In this document: positions 33,911 to 42,456 of the stretch, one piece after another | How the letters are laid out: each line of letters begins with the position of its first letter | How positions within the stretch are numbered: the stretch's first letter is position 1 | DNA from: Ascidiaceihabitans sp029251465 | Lineage (GTDB): Bacteria; Pseudomonadota; Alphaproteobacteria; Rhodobacterales; Rhodobacteraceae | Assembly: GCF_042932805.1 (NCBI RefSeq) | Contig: NZ_CP170633.1 | Span: 3,968,001 to 4,032,000 of the forward strand | Direction of reading: 5' to 3' | Length of the DNA: 64,000 nucleotides | Notes under the pieces: model-generated | Database searches by the model: none | Told to the model about the DNA's origin: nothing | The model's input: only the letters and a program-made list of their open reading frames with translations | Translations under genes and position numbers: made by a program

Positions 33911-34252
33911 ATGCACAATGAACCACACATGATGGCTGATAAATTCGAGGACGACAGCGACACGTCTGTCATCACCGAAACCAAGCCAAAGACCAAGCGC
34001 CCGCCGCTGTATAAGGTCATGTTACTGAACGATGATTTCACGCCGATGGAATTTGTTGTGCTGGTTTTGGAGCGCTTTTTCGGGCTCAATCACGCGCAAG
34101 CGTTCGAGATTATGCTGACCGTGCACCAAAAAGGGCTGGCCGTTGTTGGCGTGTTCAGCCACGAGATCGCCGAGACAAAAGTCGCGCAAGTCATGGATTT
34201 TGCGCGCCGTCATCAGCATCCTTTGCAATGCACCATGGAAAAAGAAGAATAA
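33911..34252 (+). CDS. clpS: ATP-dependent Clp protease adaptor ClpS
   Basis: A 113-residue adaptor that delivers N-degron substrates to ClpAP. The flexible N-terminus is followed by PPLYKVMLLNDDFTPMEFVVLVLERFFGLNHAQAFEIML, with the NDD and the hydrophobic pocket residues, and ends QHPLQCTMEKE. The start is placed at ATG 33911 because GAGGACC lies upstream; in-frame ATGs at 33887 and 33929 are possible. clpA is not in the window. The methyltransferase gene follows after four bases. Confidence 0.93.
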   Translation: MHNEPHMMADKFEDDSDTSVITETKPKTKRPPLYKVMLLNDDFTPMEFVVLVLERFFGLNHAQAFEIMLTVHQKGLAVVGVFSHEIAETKVAQVMDFARRHQHPLQCTMEKEE

Positions 34253-34256
34253 TTTT

Positions 34257-35237
34257 ATGATTGGCGCACGTTTGCCTCTGGCTCTTGAACAGGGCGGTTT
34301 AGCCGTGCCTGAGGGGCGCATTGCCGTTTTCCATCCTGTCGCTGATGCTGATCTTAGTGCCTTGCCGATCAATGACTGCGACGTGATCCAGCCGTTTCGC
34401 CCCGTTTACGACGCGTTTGTCGCGCGTGGTTTTAACGCCAATGTGACGCCTGATGGCCGCTATTCGATGGCCGTGGTCTGCCTGCCGCGCGCTAAGGCCG
34501 AAGCCCGCACGATCATCGCGATGGCGGCTGCCTGCACTGACGGTCCGATCATCGTTGATGGTCAAAAAACCGATGGCGTCGACAGCTTGTTCAAGGATTT
34601 GAAAAAGCGCGCCGATGTGTCTGGCGCAATTTCCAAGGCCCACGGCAAGCTGTTCTGGATCAAGTCGCACGATGGTTTGGCCGATTGGGCCCAAGGCCCT
34701 GCATTGACCGATGGTGGGTTTTGGACAGCGCCGGGGGTGTTTTCTGCGGACGGGATTGACCCTGCCTCAGCCCTGTTGGTTGACGCGATGCCGGCGAAAT
34801 TTGGCAAGAACGTTGCCGACCTTGGCGCCGGCTGGGGGTTTCTGTCTGCGCACATCCTGACGCGGGACGTGAACGTGGTCCACATGGTCGAGGCCGGGCA
34901 CATGGCGTTGGAATGTGCCAAGCGCAACGTCACGGACGAACGGGTGAAATACCATTGGGCGGACGCGACGACGTGGAAACCCAAAGATCGCATCGACACC
35001 GTGGTGATGAATCCGCCGTTCCACACAGGTCGCGCCGCTGAGCCGTCGTTAGGCCAGGCGTTTGTATCGGCCGCTGCGCGCATTCTTACGCCCTCTGGCC
35101 AGCTGTGGATGGTGGCCAACCGCCATTTGCCGTACGAAGATGCCCTCGCGGCAAATTTTGCTAAAGTTGTTGATTTGGGTGGTGATAACCGGTTCAAACT
35201 GTTCAACGCGGCGCGCCCTTTGCGCAAACGCAGCTAA
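34257..35237 (+). CDS. Class I methyltransferase, RsmC-like (16S rRNA guanine)
   Basis: A 326-residue SAM-dependent methyltransferase. The N-terminal domain is a degenerate duplicate. The C-terminal domain has VADLGAGWGFLSAHIL as SAM motif I near residue 182 and MNPPFHTGR as the catalytic NPPF motif near residue 246. This is the layout of RsmC, which methylates 16S rRNA G1207. ATG 34257 follows the clpS stop by four bases. Confidence 0.88.
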   Translation: MIGARLPLALEQGGLAVPEGRIAVFHPVADADLSALPINDCDVIQPFRPVYDAFVARGFNANVTPDGRYSMAVVCLPRAKAEARTIIAMAAACTDGPIIVDGQKTDGVDSLFKDLKKRADVSGAISKAHGKLFWIKSHDGLADWAQGPALTDGGFWTAPGVFSADGIDPASALLVDAMPAKFGKNVADLGAGWGFLSAHILTRDVNVVHMVEAGHMALECAKRNVTDERVKYHWADATTWKPKDRIDTVVMNPPFHTGRAAEPSLGQAFVSAAARILTPSGQLWMVANRHLPYEDALAANFAKVVDLGGDNRFKLFNAARPLRKRS

Positions 35238-35248
35238 GGAAGTCTTGC

Positions 35249-36049
35249 ATGTCATTTTCGATCTCTGGCAAAACGGCAATTGTTACGGGTGCTGCGAACG
35301 GGATTGGCTTGGCCATTGCGCGCGGATTTGCCGACAAAGGCGCCAATGTCATGTGCGCCGATATGGACGAGGCAAAGCTGAAATCCGAACTCGGCAGTCA
35401 TCTGGACGAAGGCAACATTCGCCACTTTGCTGGTGACCTGCGCCAACGCCTGACCATAGCCAATCTGATTTCCGCGACCATCGATGCCTTTGATCAGGTC
35501 GATATTTTGATCAACGCGTCACGCCAAGTGATGACGACGGATGTTCTGGATGTGGATGACACGTCGGTCGAGGTGCTGCTGGAACAGAACATGATGACCA
35601 GCTTGCGCCTGTCGCAGCAGGTCGCCAAACGTATGATCAAACAGTCCAAAGACCGCCCAGAAGGGCAGATCGGGTCCATCGTAAACCTGTCGTCGATTGC
35701 AGCCCGTCATTCACGGCCTGAGCTGATGGGCTATTCGATTGCGTCAGCGGCATTGGACCAAATGACACGCTCGATGGCGTTGGCCTTGGCCCCGGAGCGT
35801 ATTCGTGTGAACGCGGTCGCGTTTGGGTCGGTGATGTCGGCATCGCTTAAGGATGCGATGGTCGAACACAGCGAATGGCGCGAAGAAATCGAAGGGGCGA
35901 CGCCGCTTGGTCGTATCGCCAGCCCAACCGAGTTGGTCGACGCTGTGCAGTTTCTGGCCTGCGAAGGGTCAGGTTTTATGACCGGCGAAACCGTGACCGT
36001 TGATGGTGGGCGTAGCCTTTTGGATCCGATTGTCGCACCCGCGCATTAA
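35249..36049 (+). CDS. SDR family oxidoreductase with altered active site
   Basis: A 266-residue short-chain dehydrogenase-like protein. It has the nucleotide motif VTGAANGIG near residue 12, IVNLSSIAARHS with the catalytic Ser, and a C-terminal FMTGETVTVDGG. The YxxxK motif reads YSIAS (codons at 35732-35746), so the catalytic Lys is Ser. The NNAG motif reads NASR. It may be inactive or use another mechanism. It follows the methyltransferase by 11 bases. Confidence 0.88.
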   Translation: MSFSISGKTAIVTGAANGIGLAIARGFADKGANVMCADMDEAKLKSELGSHLDEGNIRHFAGDLRQRLTIANLISATIDAFDQVDILINASRQVMTTDVLDVDDTSVEVLLEQNMMTSLRLSQQVAKRMIKQSKDRPEGQIGSIVNLSSIAARHSRPELMGYSIASAALDQMTRSMALALAPERIRVNAVAFGSVMSASLKDAMVEHSEWREEIEGATPLGRIASPTELVDAVQFLACEGSGFMTGETVTVDGGRSLLDPIVAPAH

Positions 36050-36110
36050 GCTCTTTTCAACCGAGCAAAGTTTCGCAACACTTGTGTCATTCAAACAGGA
36101 CACATGTGAC

Positions 36111-37004
36111 ATGACTGACAGCTTTGACACTGAAAAATCCCGCGCCAGCAGCTGGTTTCGCGAACTGCGTGACCAGATCGTTGCGTCGTTCGAAACGCTT
36201 GAAAACAATCACGCGACGGGTCCGATGTTTGATGCGGCACCCGGATCGTTTGAAGTGACCGAAACCGAACGCACGTCTGATGACGGCAGCGACGCCGGTG
36301 GTGGCCTGATGAGCGTGATGCGCGGTGGCCGTGTTTTTGAAAAAGTCGGGGTCAATATCTCGACCGTCTATGGCACGCTGGGTGAGCGCGCGCAAAACGC
36401 CATGGCCGCGCGCAAAGGTATCCCGGGCATGAAGGATGATCCGCGGTTTTGGGCGTCAGGAATTTCACTGGTGGCGCACATGCAAAATCCGCATGCGCCT
36501 GCGGTTCACATGAACACACGGATGTTCTGGACCCCGCATGCGTGGTGGTTTGGTGGCGGGTCTGATTTGAACCCGTGCATCGAATATGCGGATGATACGG
36601 CGCATTTTCACGCACAGCAAAAGGCGCATTTGGACCCACACGGGGGGGATCTGTACCCAAAGCTAAAGGCGTGGGCGGACGAATATTTCTACATCCCGCA
36701 CCGCAACCGTGCACGCGGTGTCGGTGGTATCTTCATGGATGACAAATGCACTGGCGATTGGGAAGCGGACTTTGCCCTGACCCAAGACATCGGGCGGGCG
36801 TTTTTACCAGCCTATGTGCCGTTGGTCGAAAAACGCCGTGTGCAGGATTGGGACGATGCGGACAAGGATGCGCAGCTGATCCATCGCGGGCTCTATGCTG
36901 AATACAACCTCGTTTACGATCGTGGGACCAAGTTTGGTTTGGAAACCGGACATGATGCGAATGCGGTTTTGATGAGCCTGCCGCCATTGGCCAAATGGGT
37001 GTGA
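36111..37004 (+). CDS. hemF: Oxygen-dependent coproporphyrinogen III oxidase
   Basis: A 297-residue enzyme that decarboxylates coproporphyrinogen III to protoporphyrinogen IX using oxygen. Visible signatures are ISLVAHMQNPHAPAVHMNTRMF, WWFGGGSDLNPC and RNRARGVGGIFMD. ATG 36111 follows CAGGAC; the frame is open upstream into the SDR gene. hemC and hemE lie 2.5 kb further on, so three tetrapyrrole genes share this stretch. Confidence 0.96.
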   Translation: MTDSFDTEKSRASSWFRELRDQIVASFETLENNHATGPMFDAAPGSFEVTETERTSDDGSDAGGGLMSVMRGGRVFEKVGVNISTVYGTLGERAQNAMAARKGIPGMKDDPRFWASGISLVAHMQNPHAPAVHMNTRMFWTPHAWWFGGGSDLNPCIEYADDTAHFHAQQKAHLDPHGGDLYPKLKAWADEYFYIPHRNRARGVGGIFMDDKCTGDWEADFALTQDIGRAFLPAYVPLVEKRRVQDWDDADKDAQLIHRGLYAEYNLVYDRGTKFGLETGHDANAVLMSLPPLAKWV

Positions 37005-37035
37005 TCTGGTGATACGGCGCTCTTGAGCGCAAGGC

Positions 37036-37518
37036 TCAAGTCGCCCCGCCCACCATCCCGTGCGGTTTGCGCGCGGGCACCCGTCTGATCTGCATTCCGT
37101 GCTTTTGCGCGCCAGAATACCCCAGCTTTTCGTAGAACGCTTTGGCCCCTGTGTCGCGCCCTGTCATCAGCATGATTTTGTAGGCGTTTGCCTGCCATCC
37201 GATATCGTGCAGCTGTTGCATGACGGCGCGCATAATCCCGCGTCTTTGGAACTGGGGCAGGGTGACAACGTTTTCGATCACGCCAAAAGGGCGCCCGCCG
37301 TTGCCCATGTTCGGAAGAATGTGCAGCGTTGCCATCGCGACAATCTGTTTGTCGATTTCTGCACCCATAACCGTCAAATCATCGCGCGCGGCCATTTGCG
37401 CAAAATGCGCGGCGTCTGCGATATCGACGTCCGGGTTCAGGACGTGGCTGAGGTGGATGACGGCGTCCGCGTCGCGTGCCGTCAGCTTGCGGATCGTCGG
37501 GATCAGGTGCTGCGCCAT
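37036..37518 (-). CDS. GNAT family N-acetyltransferase
   Basis: A 160-residue acetyltransferase-like protein. The acetyl-CoA loop is VVTLPQFQRRGIMRAVMQQL near residue 95, and YEKLGYSG near the C-terminus is the usual last strand. Substrate unknown. ATG 37518 follows GGAGG; it overlaps the end of the desaturase gene by 16 bases, so the two are probably coupled. A longer open frame to 37836 is a shadow of the desaturase gene. Confidence 0.88.
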   Translation of the reverse strand: MAQHLIPTIRKLTARDADAVIHLSHVLNPDVDIADAAHFAQMAARDDLTVMGAEIDKQIVAMATLHILPNMGNGGRPFGVIENVVTLPQFQRRGIMRAVMQQLHDIGWQANAYKIMLMTGRDTGAKAFYEKLGYSGAQKHGMQIRRVPARKPHGMVGGAT

Positions 37519-38459
37519 CCGGCCTCCACCATGGCTGCGCGGTAGCTGGGCGCGATGTTCATGCGGGCCCCGAGACCCTTTGCGACCAAAACGTCGTGCA
37601 TCTTTGGCAGTTTCCAGCAGGGCACGTGCATGATCATGTGATGCTCGAGGTGATAGTTGACCCAATAGGGTGCCACGAAGGTACGAGCGATCCAGCCAGC
37701 TTGCGTCGTGCGCACGTTCTGGAACGGGTCTTGTGATGTTTCGGTGGCCCCGTGTTCCGCAATGTTGCGCACGCGCAGGACGAATTGGAACCACGTGAGG
37801 TAAGGCAGAGCCCAAAACGCAAGGCCCCACCACCATTCGCCGATGAGACCCATGATCAGGATTACAACAAAGAATGTCGCTAGAGATTTGAACAGCTCGG
37901 TTGATTTGAACGCTTGTGCGGCGTCGGTTTTCGCGGCGTCCATTGCCTCGTGATCGCCGGCGAGCCGGATAGCGGTTGTGATTTGCGCAATGAACAATTT
38001 GACGCCGGTTTGCCCCGTCAGATCCCGCATGAATTTGCGTTTGAGTGATGCATGAGACGTCGGGAATTTTGCAGACAGGGACAGATCAGGATCTTTGTCC
38101 GTTTGGGTAAAGCGGTGGTGCGTCAGATGGTAGTGGCGATAGGCGTGCAGTTCAGCCATGATCGGGCGGCCGCACAGCCATTCGCCTGCGAATTCATTCA
38201 AAGCGCGGGATTTGAATAGCGCCAGATGCGCGGCCTCGTGCATCAGGATCGCAAGGCCCAGTTGGCGCGATCCGATTAAAGTCACAGCGAGCACAAATGT
38301 CAGCGGGCTTGGCCACAGGGCAAACAACGCAAGAGCCAGCGCAATCACACCCCAGCAATGTGCCACCATCCACAGTCCCATCACGTCGGAGCGTGCGGCG
38401 AGGGGTCTGATTTCATCGCTGCTGAGGTATGCTTTTCCCGGTGTTGAATAGCGTGTCAT
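37503..38459 (-). CDS. Fatty acid desaturase family protein
   Basis: A 318-residue membrane enzyme. The three histidine boxes are present: HEAAH near residue 79, HYHLTHHRFTQ near residue 115 and NYHLEHHMIMHVP near residue 265. Hydrophobic stretches flank them (WGVIALALALFALWPSPLTFVLAV). It may hydroxylate or desaturate lipids or carotenoids. ATG 38459 follows CAGGAGG. Confidence 0.92.
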   Translation of the reverse strand: MTRYSTPGKAYLSSDEIRPLAARSDVMGLWMVAHCWGVIALALALFALWPSPLTFVLAVTLIGSRQLGLAILMHEAAHLALFKSRALNEFAGEWLCGRPIMAELHAYRHYHLTHHRFTQTDKDPDLSLSAKFPTSHASLKRKFMRDLTGQTGVKLFIAQITTAIRLAGDHEAMDAAKTDAAQAFKSTELFKSLATFFVVILIMGLIGEWWWGLAFWALPYLTWFQFVLRVRNIAEHGATETSQDPFQNVRTTQAGWIARTFVAPYWVNYHLEHHMIMHVPCWKLPKMHDVLVAKGLGARMNIAPSYRAAMVEAGWRST

Positions 38460-38530
38460 GTGGCCTCCTGATGTCAGGATCGGACACATTGGGGCATTTG
38501 GTCAAGGTTTACGCGGCGTTCGGGTTTAGC

Positions 38531-39475
38531 CTAGTGCCAGTCGAAAAAGCCGTCACCGGCACGTCCGAGCAGCTCTTGTGCCAGTGCAATCCCCATCGCT
38601 GGACCATCTGCAATTGGCCCACGCTTTTCGCCTTTGATCGCCTCTGATCCATCAGGACGCAGGACCTCGCCACGCAGAAACAGCTGGTCGCCGTCAAGTG
38701 TCGCAAGGCCAGCAATTGGGGTTTCGCATGACCCGTCAAGGTGCAGCAAAAATGCGCGTTCAGCAGCGAGCTGGTGGCCCGTCGGCGTGTGGTGAATTTT
38801 GCTGAGCATTTCAGCCACAGACGCATCATCTGCGCGTCGCTCGATGCCAATCGCGCCTTGGGCCACGGCTGGCAGCATGTCTTCGGCGTTGATCGGGGTG
38901 GCTGGCACGTCATCCATGTTCAGACGGTTCAGACCCGCGCTGGCAAGGAACGTGCATTCGGCCACACCGTCGGCGAGCTTTTTCAGCCGCGTTTGCACGT
39001 TGCCACGGAATTCGACCACATTCAGGTCTGGGCGACGGTTCAGCAGCTGGGCTTTGCGCCGCAGCGACGATGTGCCAACAACGGCCCCCTGCGCCAGATC
39101 CGCGAGAGCCGACAGGCTGGGCGAAATGAACGCGTCACGCACGTCTTCGCGTGGCAAGTAAGTGTCTAGCAACAAGCCCTCAGGCTGGATTGTCGGCATG
39201 TCTTTCATCGAGTGTACAGCGATGTCAATTTTACCTGACAGTAGGTCTTCTTCGATCTCGCGGGTGAACAAACCCTTGCCGCCAATGTCCTTTAGCGGAC
39301 GATCCTGGATTGCATCGCCCGTCACTTTGATCACGACGATTGCAAAACATTCTTCGGCCAATTCAAGTGCCTGCATCAAACGCGAGCGGGTTTCATAGGC
39401 TTGGGCCAGGGCCAAAGGCGACCCACGGGTGCCAATTTTCAGAGGGGAGGCGGGGCAAGGTAAAATCATTGTCAT
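38531..39475 (-). CDS. hemC: Hydroxymethylbilane synthase (porphobilinogen deaminase)
   Basis: A 314-residue enzyme that polymerises four porphobilinogens. It starts LKIGTRGSPLALAQAYETR, has the arginine motif GTSSLRRKAQLL and the dipyrromethane-attachment cysteine in DGSCETPIAGLA near residue 248. Length is normal. It is divergent from hemE, with 93 bases between. The first of two nearby ATGs was taken. Confidence 0.96.
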   Translation of the reverse strand: MTMILPCPASPLKIGTRGSPLALAQAYETRSRLMQALELAEECFAIVVIKVTGDAIQDRPLKDIGGKGLFTREIEEDLLSGKIDIAVHSMKDMPTIQPEGLLLDTYLPREDVRDAFISPSLSALADLAQGAVVGTSSLRRKAQLLNRRPDLNVVEFRGNVQTRLKKLADGVAECTFLASAGLNRLNMDDVPATPINAEDMLPAVAQGAIGIERRADDASVAEMLSKIHHTPTGHQLAAERAFLLHLDGSCETPIAGLATLDGDQLFLRGEVLRPDGSEAIKGEKRGPIADGPAMGIALAQELLGRAGDGFFDWH

Positions 39476-39492
39476 AGCACATGTTTATTGGC

Positions 39493-39508
39493 GTCAACTT
39501 TACTTGAC
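39493..39508. promoter_or_regulatory. Short dyad in the hemC-hemE intergenic region
   Basis: GTCAA (39493-39497) and TTGAC (39504-39508) are perfect inverted halves with a six-base spacer, placed between two divergent haem genes. It may be an operator, but the arms are short. Confidence 0.25.
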
Positions 39509-39568
39509 AACCTGTCTTGGCTAGGGATGCTGAGGCAACTGTCCGAAATCAAGAAAAAATAGGCAAAC

Positions 39569-40603
39569 ATGGCATCTTCAAAGACAATTCTGCGCGCGCT
39601 GGCTGGTGAAACTCTGCCCACTCCTCCGATCTGGATGATGCGGCAAGCGGGGCGGTATTTGCCCGAATACCGCGCAACACGCGCGCAGGCCGGTGATTTC
39701 CTAAAGCTGTGCTACAATCCTGAATTGGCGGCCGAAGTCACGTTGCAACCGATCCGCCGTTACGGATTTGATGCGGCGATCCTGTTTGCCGACATCCTGC
39801 TGATCCCCCAAGCGTTGGGTGCGGATTTGTGGTTTGTAACCGGCGAAGGGCCGCGGTTGTCCACGATCACAGCGCAGGCAGATTTTGACAAACTGGGGCC
39901 GGTGTCTGACATTCACGAGACGCTTAATCCGATCTACGAGACGGTCAAAATCCTTAGCGATGCGCTGCCGTCCGAAACAACGTTGATCGGGTTCGCTGGC
40001 GCCCCGTGGACCGTTGCGACCTACATGATCGCGGGCCAAGGCACGCCAGATCAGGGGCCAGCACACGCCTTGCGGATGGAAAACACACCCCTGTTCGAGG
40101 CATTGCTGGACCGCATCACCGAGGCGACAATCGACTACCTTTCGATGCAAATCCAAGCCGGCGCCGAAGTCGTCAAAATTTTCGACAGCTGGGCAGGATC
40201 GCTCAAGGGCGACGCCTTTTTGAAGTACTCGCTAGAGCCTGCACGCCGAATCACTGCGGCACTAAAGGCCAAGCACCCGAACACGCCGATCATCGGTTTC
40301 CCGCGCGAGGCAGGCGATGGCTACATCGGATTCGCCAAGGCCACTGGTGTGGATTGTGTTGCGCTCGATAATTCGGTTTCGGCCGCATGGGCCGCAAAAA
40401 ACGTGCAGGTTGATGGCTGCGTTCAGGGCAATCTAAAGTCCTCGCATATGGTCACGGGCGGGCAACCTTTGGTCGATGAAACCAAGGCGATCGTCAAAGC
40501 GTTTTCGGGTGGGCCGCACATCTTTAACCTTGGTCACGGCATCACACCGGACGCCGACCCGGACAACGTTCAACGCATGATCGACGCAGTGCGCGACGTT
40601 TAA
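39569..40603 (+). CDS. hemE: Uroporphyrinogen decarboxylase
   Basis: A 344-residue enzyme that converts uroporphyrinogen III to coproporphyrinogen III. The signature IWMMRQAGRYLPEYR near residue 21 and GFAGAPWTVATYMI near residue 140 are present, and it ends FNLGHGITPDADPDNV. It is divergent from hemC. A tRNA gene follows. Confidence 0.97.
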   Translation: MASSKTILRALAGETLPTPPIWMMRQAGRYLPEYRATRAQAGDFLKLCYNPELAAEVTLQPIRRYGFDAAILFADILLIPQALGADLWFVTGEGPRLSTITAQADFDKLGPVSDIHETLNPIYETVKILSDALPSETTLIGFAGAPWTVATYMIAGQGTPDQGPAHALRMENTPLFEALLDRITEATIDYLSMQIQAGAEVVKIFDSWAGSLKGDAFLKYSLEPARRITAALKAKHPNTPIIGFPREAGDGYIGFAKATGVDCVALDNSVSAAWAAKNVQVDGCVQGNLKSSHMVTGGQPLVDETKAIVKAFSGGPHIFNLGHGITPDADPDNVQRMIDAVRDV

Positions 40604-40615
40604 CGGATTTTGTGG

Positions 40616-40644
40616 TTGACGACTCCTGCTGGGGCGCATAATTC
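40616..40644 (+). promoter_or_regulatory. Sigma-70 promoter of the tRNA gene
   Basis: TTGACG (40616-40621) and TAATTC (40639-40644) are spaced by 17 bases, ending 10 bases before the tRNA 5' end. Confidence 0.65.
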
Positions 40645-40654
40645 AGCCACCGAA

Positions 40655-40731
40655 GGCGCGGTAGCTCAGTTGGTTAGAGCGATCGACTCATAATCGATAG
40701 GTCGGGAGTTCAAGTCTCCCCCACGCCACCA
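40655..40731 (+). tRNA. tRNA-Met (anticodon CAU)
   Basis: A 77-nucleotide cloverleaf with the CCA end encoded. The D arm is GCTCAGTTGGTTAGAGC, the anticodon loop CTCATAA (CAU at 40689-40691), and the T arm GGGAG-TTCAAGT-CTCCC. The body looks like elongator Met rather than initiator, though Ile with lysidine cannot be excluded. The acceptor stem has one C-A mismatch (C5 with A68). Confidence 0.9.
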
Positions 40732-40755
40732 CTTTCCACCCTCATTGATGACTTG

Positions 40756-41385
40756 TTACGCGGGTGTTGGAACGTCACCGACATCCTTTGGCACCTTGTA
40801 GCCGCGCTGAAACCCCGGACGCGCGGCCAGTTCCAGATACCACCGTTTCACATGCGGGTAGGCGTTGATGTCGACGCGATGCCACTCGAACCGTGACGCC
40901 CATGGCCAGATCGCAAAATCAGCGATGCTCAGTTCATCCACGATGTAATCCGAAGTCGCCAAGTGCCGGTCCAGCACGCCGTATAGCCGGTTCGCCTCTG
41001 CATGAAATCGCTGTTCCGAATATTCGGATTTGCCCGCGTTGTATTTCAGGAAATGATGCGCTTGCCCCAGCATCGGGCCAAAACCACCCATTTGCCACAT
41101 CAACCACTGCATCATTTTCCAGTACTGATCCGACCCATAGGCAGGCATGAATTTGCATGATTTCTCAGCCAGATACATCAGGATCGCACCGCTCTCGAAC
41201 AACTTGGTGTCGCCATCGACCATCGCAGGAATTCGATTGTTTGGGCTGATCTCAAGGAACGCAGGATCGAACTGTTCGTCCTTGCCGATGTCCACGGCAA
41301 TCGATTCGTATTCCAGCCCCATTTCCTCTAGCGCAATCGACACTTTGCGCCCGTTTGGCGTGGTCCAACTGTACAGCTTGATCAT
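40756..41385 (-). CDS. Glutathione S-transferase family protein
   Basis: A 209-residue GST. The thioredoxin-like half begins MIKLYSWTTPNGRKVSIALEEMGL and has SPNNRIPAMVD with the conserved cis-Pro, and the helical half contains SIADFAIWPWASRFEW. It resembles YghU/Ure2p-type bacterial GSTs. ATG 41385 follows GGGAGG; the longer frame to 41565 overlaps the RidA gene in antisense and is not supported. Confidence 0.92.
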   Translation of the reverse strand: MIKLYSWTTPNGRKVSIALEEMGLEYESIAVDIGKDEQFDPAFLEISPNNRIPAMVDGDTKLFESGAILMYLAEKSCKFMPAYGSDQYWKMMQWLMWQMGGFGPMLGQAHHFLKYNAGKSEYSEQRFHAEANRLYGVLDRHLATSDYIVDELSIADFAIWPWASRFEWHRVDINAYPHVKRWYLELAARPGFQRGYKVPKDVGDVPTPA

Positions 41386-41451
41386 GGCGGCCTCCCTTTT
41401 CGCGACCAGCCTGAGGTGCTTTAAGGGCAGGGTCAAGCACAGGAGCATCAC

Positions 41452-41796
41452 ATGACCATCACGCGCCATCACACCAATCAACGCATGAGCCAAATTGTTG
41501 AACACAACGGCACGATCTATCTGGCGGGCCAAGTCGGCACGATGGATGACACCGTCGCCAATCAAACGCAGCAGTGTCTGGACAAGGTCGATGCGCTGCT
41601 GGCCGAAGTCGGCGTTTCAAAAGAGAACGTCTTGCAGACCACGATCTGGTTGGCGGACATGGCTGACTTCGAAGAAATGAATGCCGTCTGGGATGCATGG
41701 GTGCCAGCAGGTCACGCGCCGGCCCGTGCCTGCGGCGAAGCAAAACTGGCCCGCCCGGGGTTCACCGTTGAAATCCTGGTGATCGCTGCCAGCTAA
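41452..41796 (+). CDS. RidA family protein (YjgF/YER057c/UK114)
   Basis: A 114-residue enamine/imine deaminase-like protein. It has GTIYLAGQVGTMDDTVANQTQQCLDKVDALLAEVG, and KLARPGFTVEILVIAA near the end, with the arginine that holds the substrate carboxylate in active members. It is divergent from the GST and overlaps the convergent racemase-like gene by four bases. Confidence 0.92.
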   Translation: MTITRHHTNQRMSQIVEHNGTIYLAGQVGTMDDTVANQTQQCLDKVDALLAEVGVSKENVLQTTIWLADMADFEEMNAVWDAWVPAGHAPARACGEAKLARPGFTVEILVIAAS

Positions 41797-42452
41797 AGAA
41801 ACGCGGGGCGGATGGACTTTGGTCTGACCGTCTCGATTTCTGTCAGGATGTCGATGATCTCTACGTCAAACGCTGCCGCAAGCGCGCCTTTGTACGGAGG
41901 AAGATTGGTACATTCCAAAACCAACGTGCGTAACGATTTAGTGGTTTGCGCCCGAACCGTGTCAACGGTTTCGCGCGCGGCTTTGGTGGCGTCCAGTGTG
42001 CTGGCATCACCGCCAATAACCGCCCGCAGATGCGCGTCTGTGTTCAGCCCGATAATGCTGCGCACAAACCGCGAATTGCCGCCTAAATGCACGCCGCCCA
42101 GACGCGTGGCATCGTACGTCAGGATCGCCGTCGTTTCAGGGTCGTCCAGCCGATCCAGCGCAATCAGCGACGAGCTGAGGAAGGGTCGGTCAATCAGCGC
42201 GGCCAGATGCGACTGCCAGTAACTGAGGAACCCGCAAGACGTCACCACCACATCGCCGCGTGCAGCGCGCAGTGCGTCCACGAACGGGGCCACGTCAATT
42301 TGATCTGGGCGATCCGTGACAATCCCTGCCACTGACGCGCCGGGAATGCGGATGATCTCGGTCTCGCAATCGTAGCTGTCGGTGCTGCCCACATCCCCCG
42401 CAATACGCGGAAAATGTGTGTCGAGTTGCAGAACCGTTACGCCGGGTCGCAT
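41793..42452 (-). CDS. Aspartate/glutamate racemase family protein
   Basis: A 219-residue protein of the Asp/Glu/hydantoin racemase fold. The first catalytic cysteine region is VVVTSCGFLSYWQ near residue 72, and the second is LVLECTNLPPYK near residue 177. Such proteins include racemases, maleate isomerases and arylmalonate decarboxylases; the exact reaction is unknown. It is the last gene of a five-gene TRAP operon, four bases after dctM. Confidence 0.85.
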   Translation of the reverse strand: MRPGVTVLQLDTHFPRIAGDVGSTDSYDCETEIIRIPGASVAGIVTDRPDQIDVAPFVDALRAARGDVVVTSCGFLSYWQSHLAALIDRPFLSSSLIALDRLDDPETTAILTYDATRLGGVHLGGNSRFVRSIIGLNTDAHLRAVIGGDASTLDATKAARETVDTVRAQTTKSLRTLVLECTNLPPYKGALAAAFDVEIIDILTEIETVRPKSIRPAFL

Positions 42453-42456
42453 GGTG

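Noticed and set aside
37519..37836. N-terminal extension of the GNAT frame to 266 codons
   Set aside because: It is an off-frame shadow of the desaturase gene; a strong ribosome binding site supports the start at 37518.
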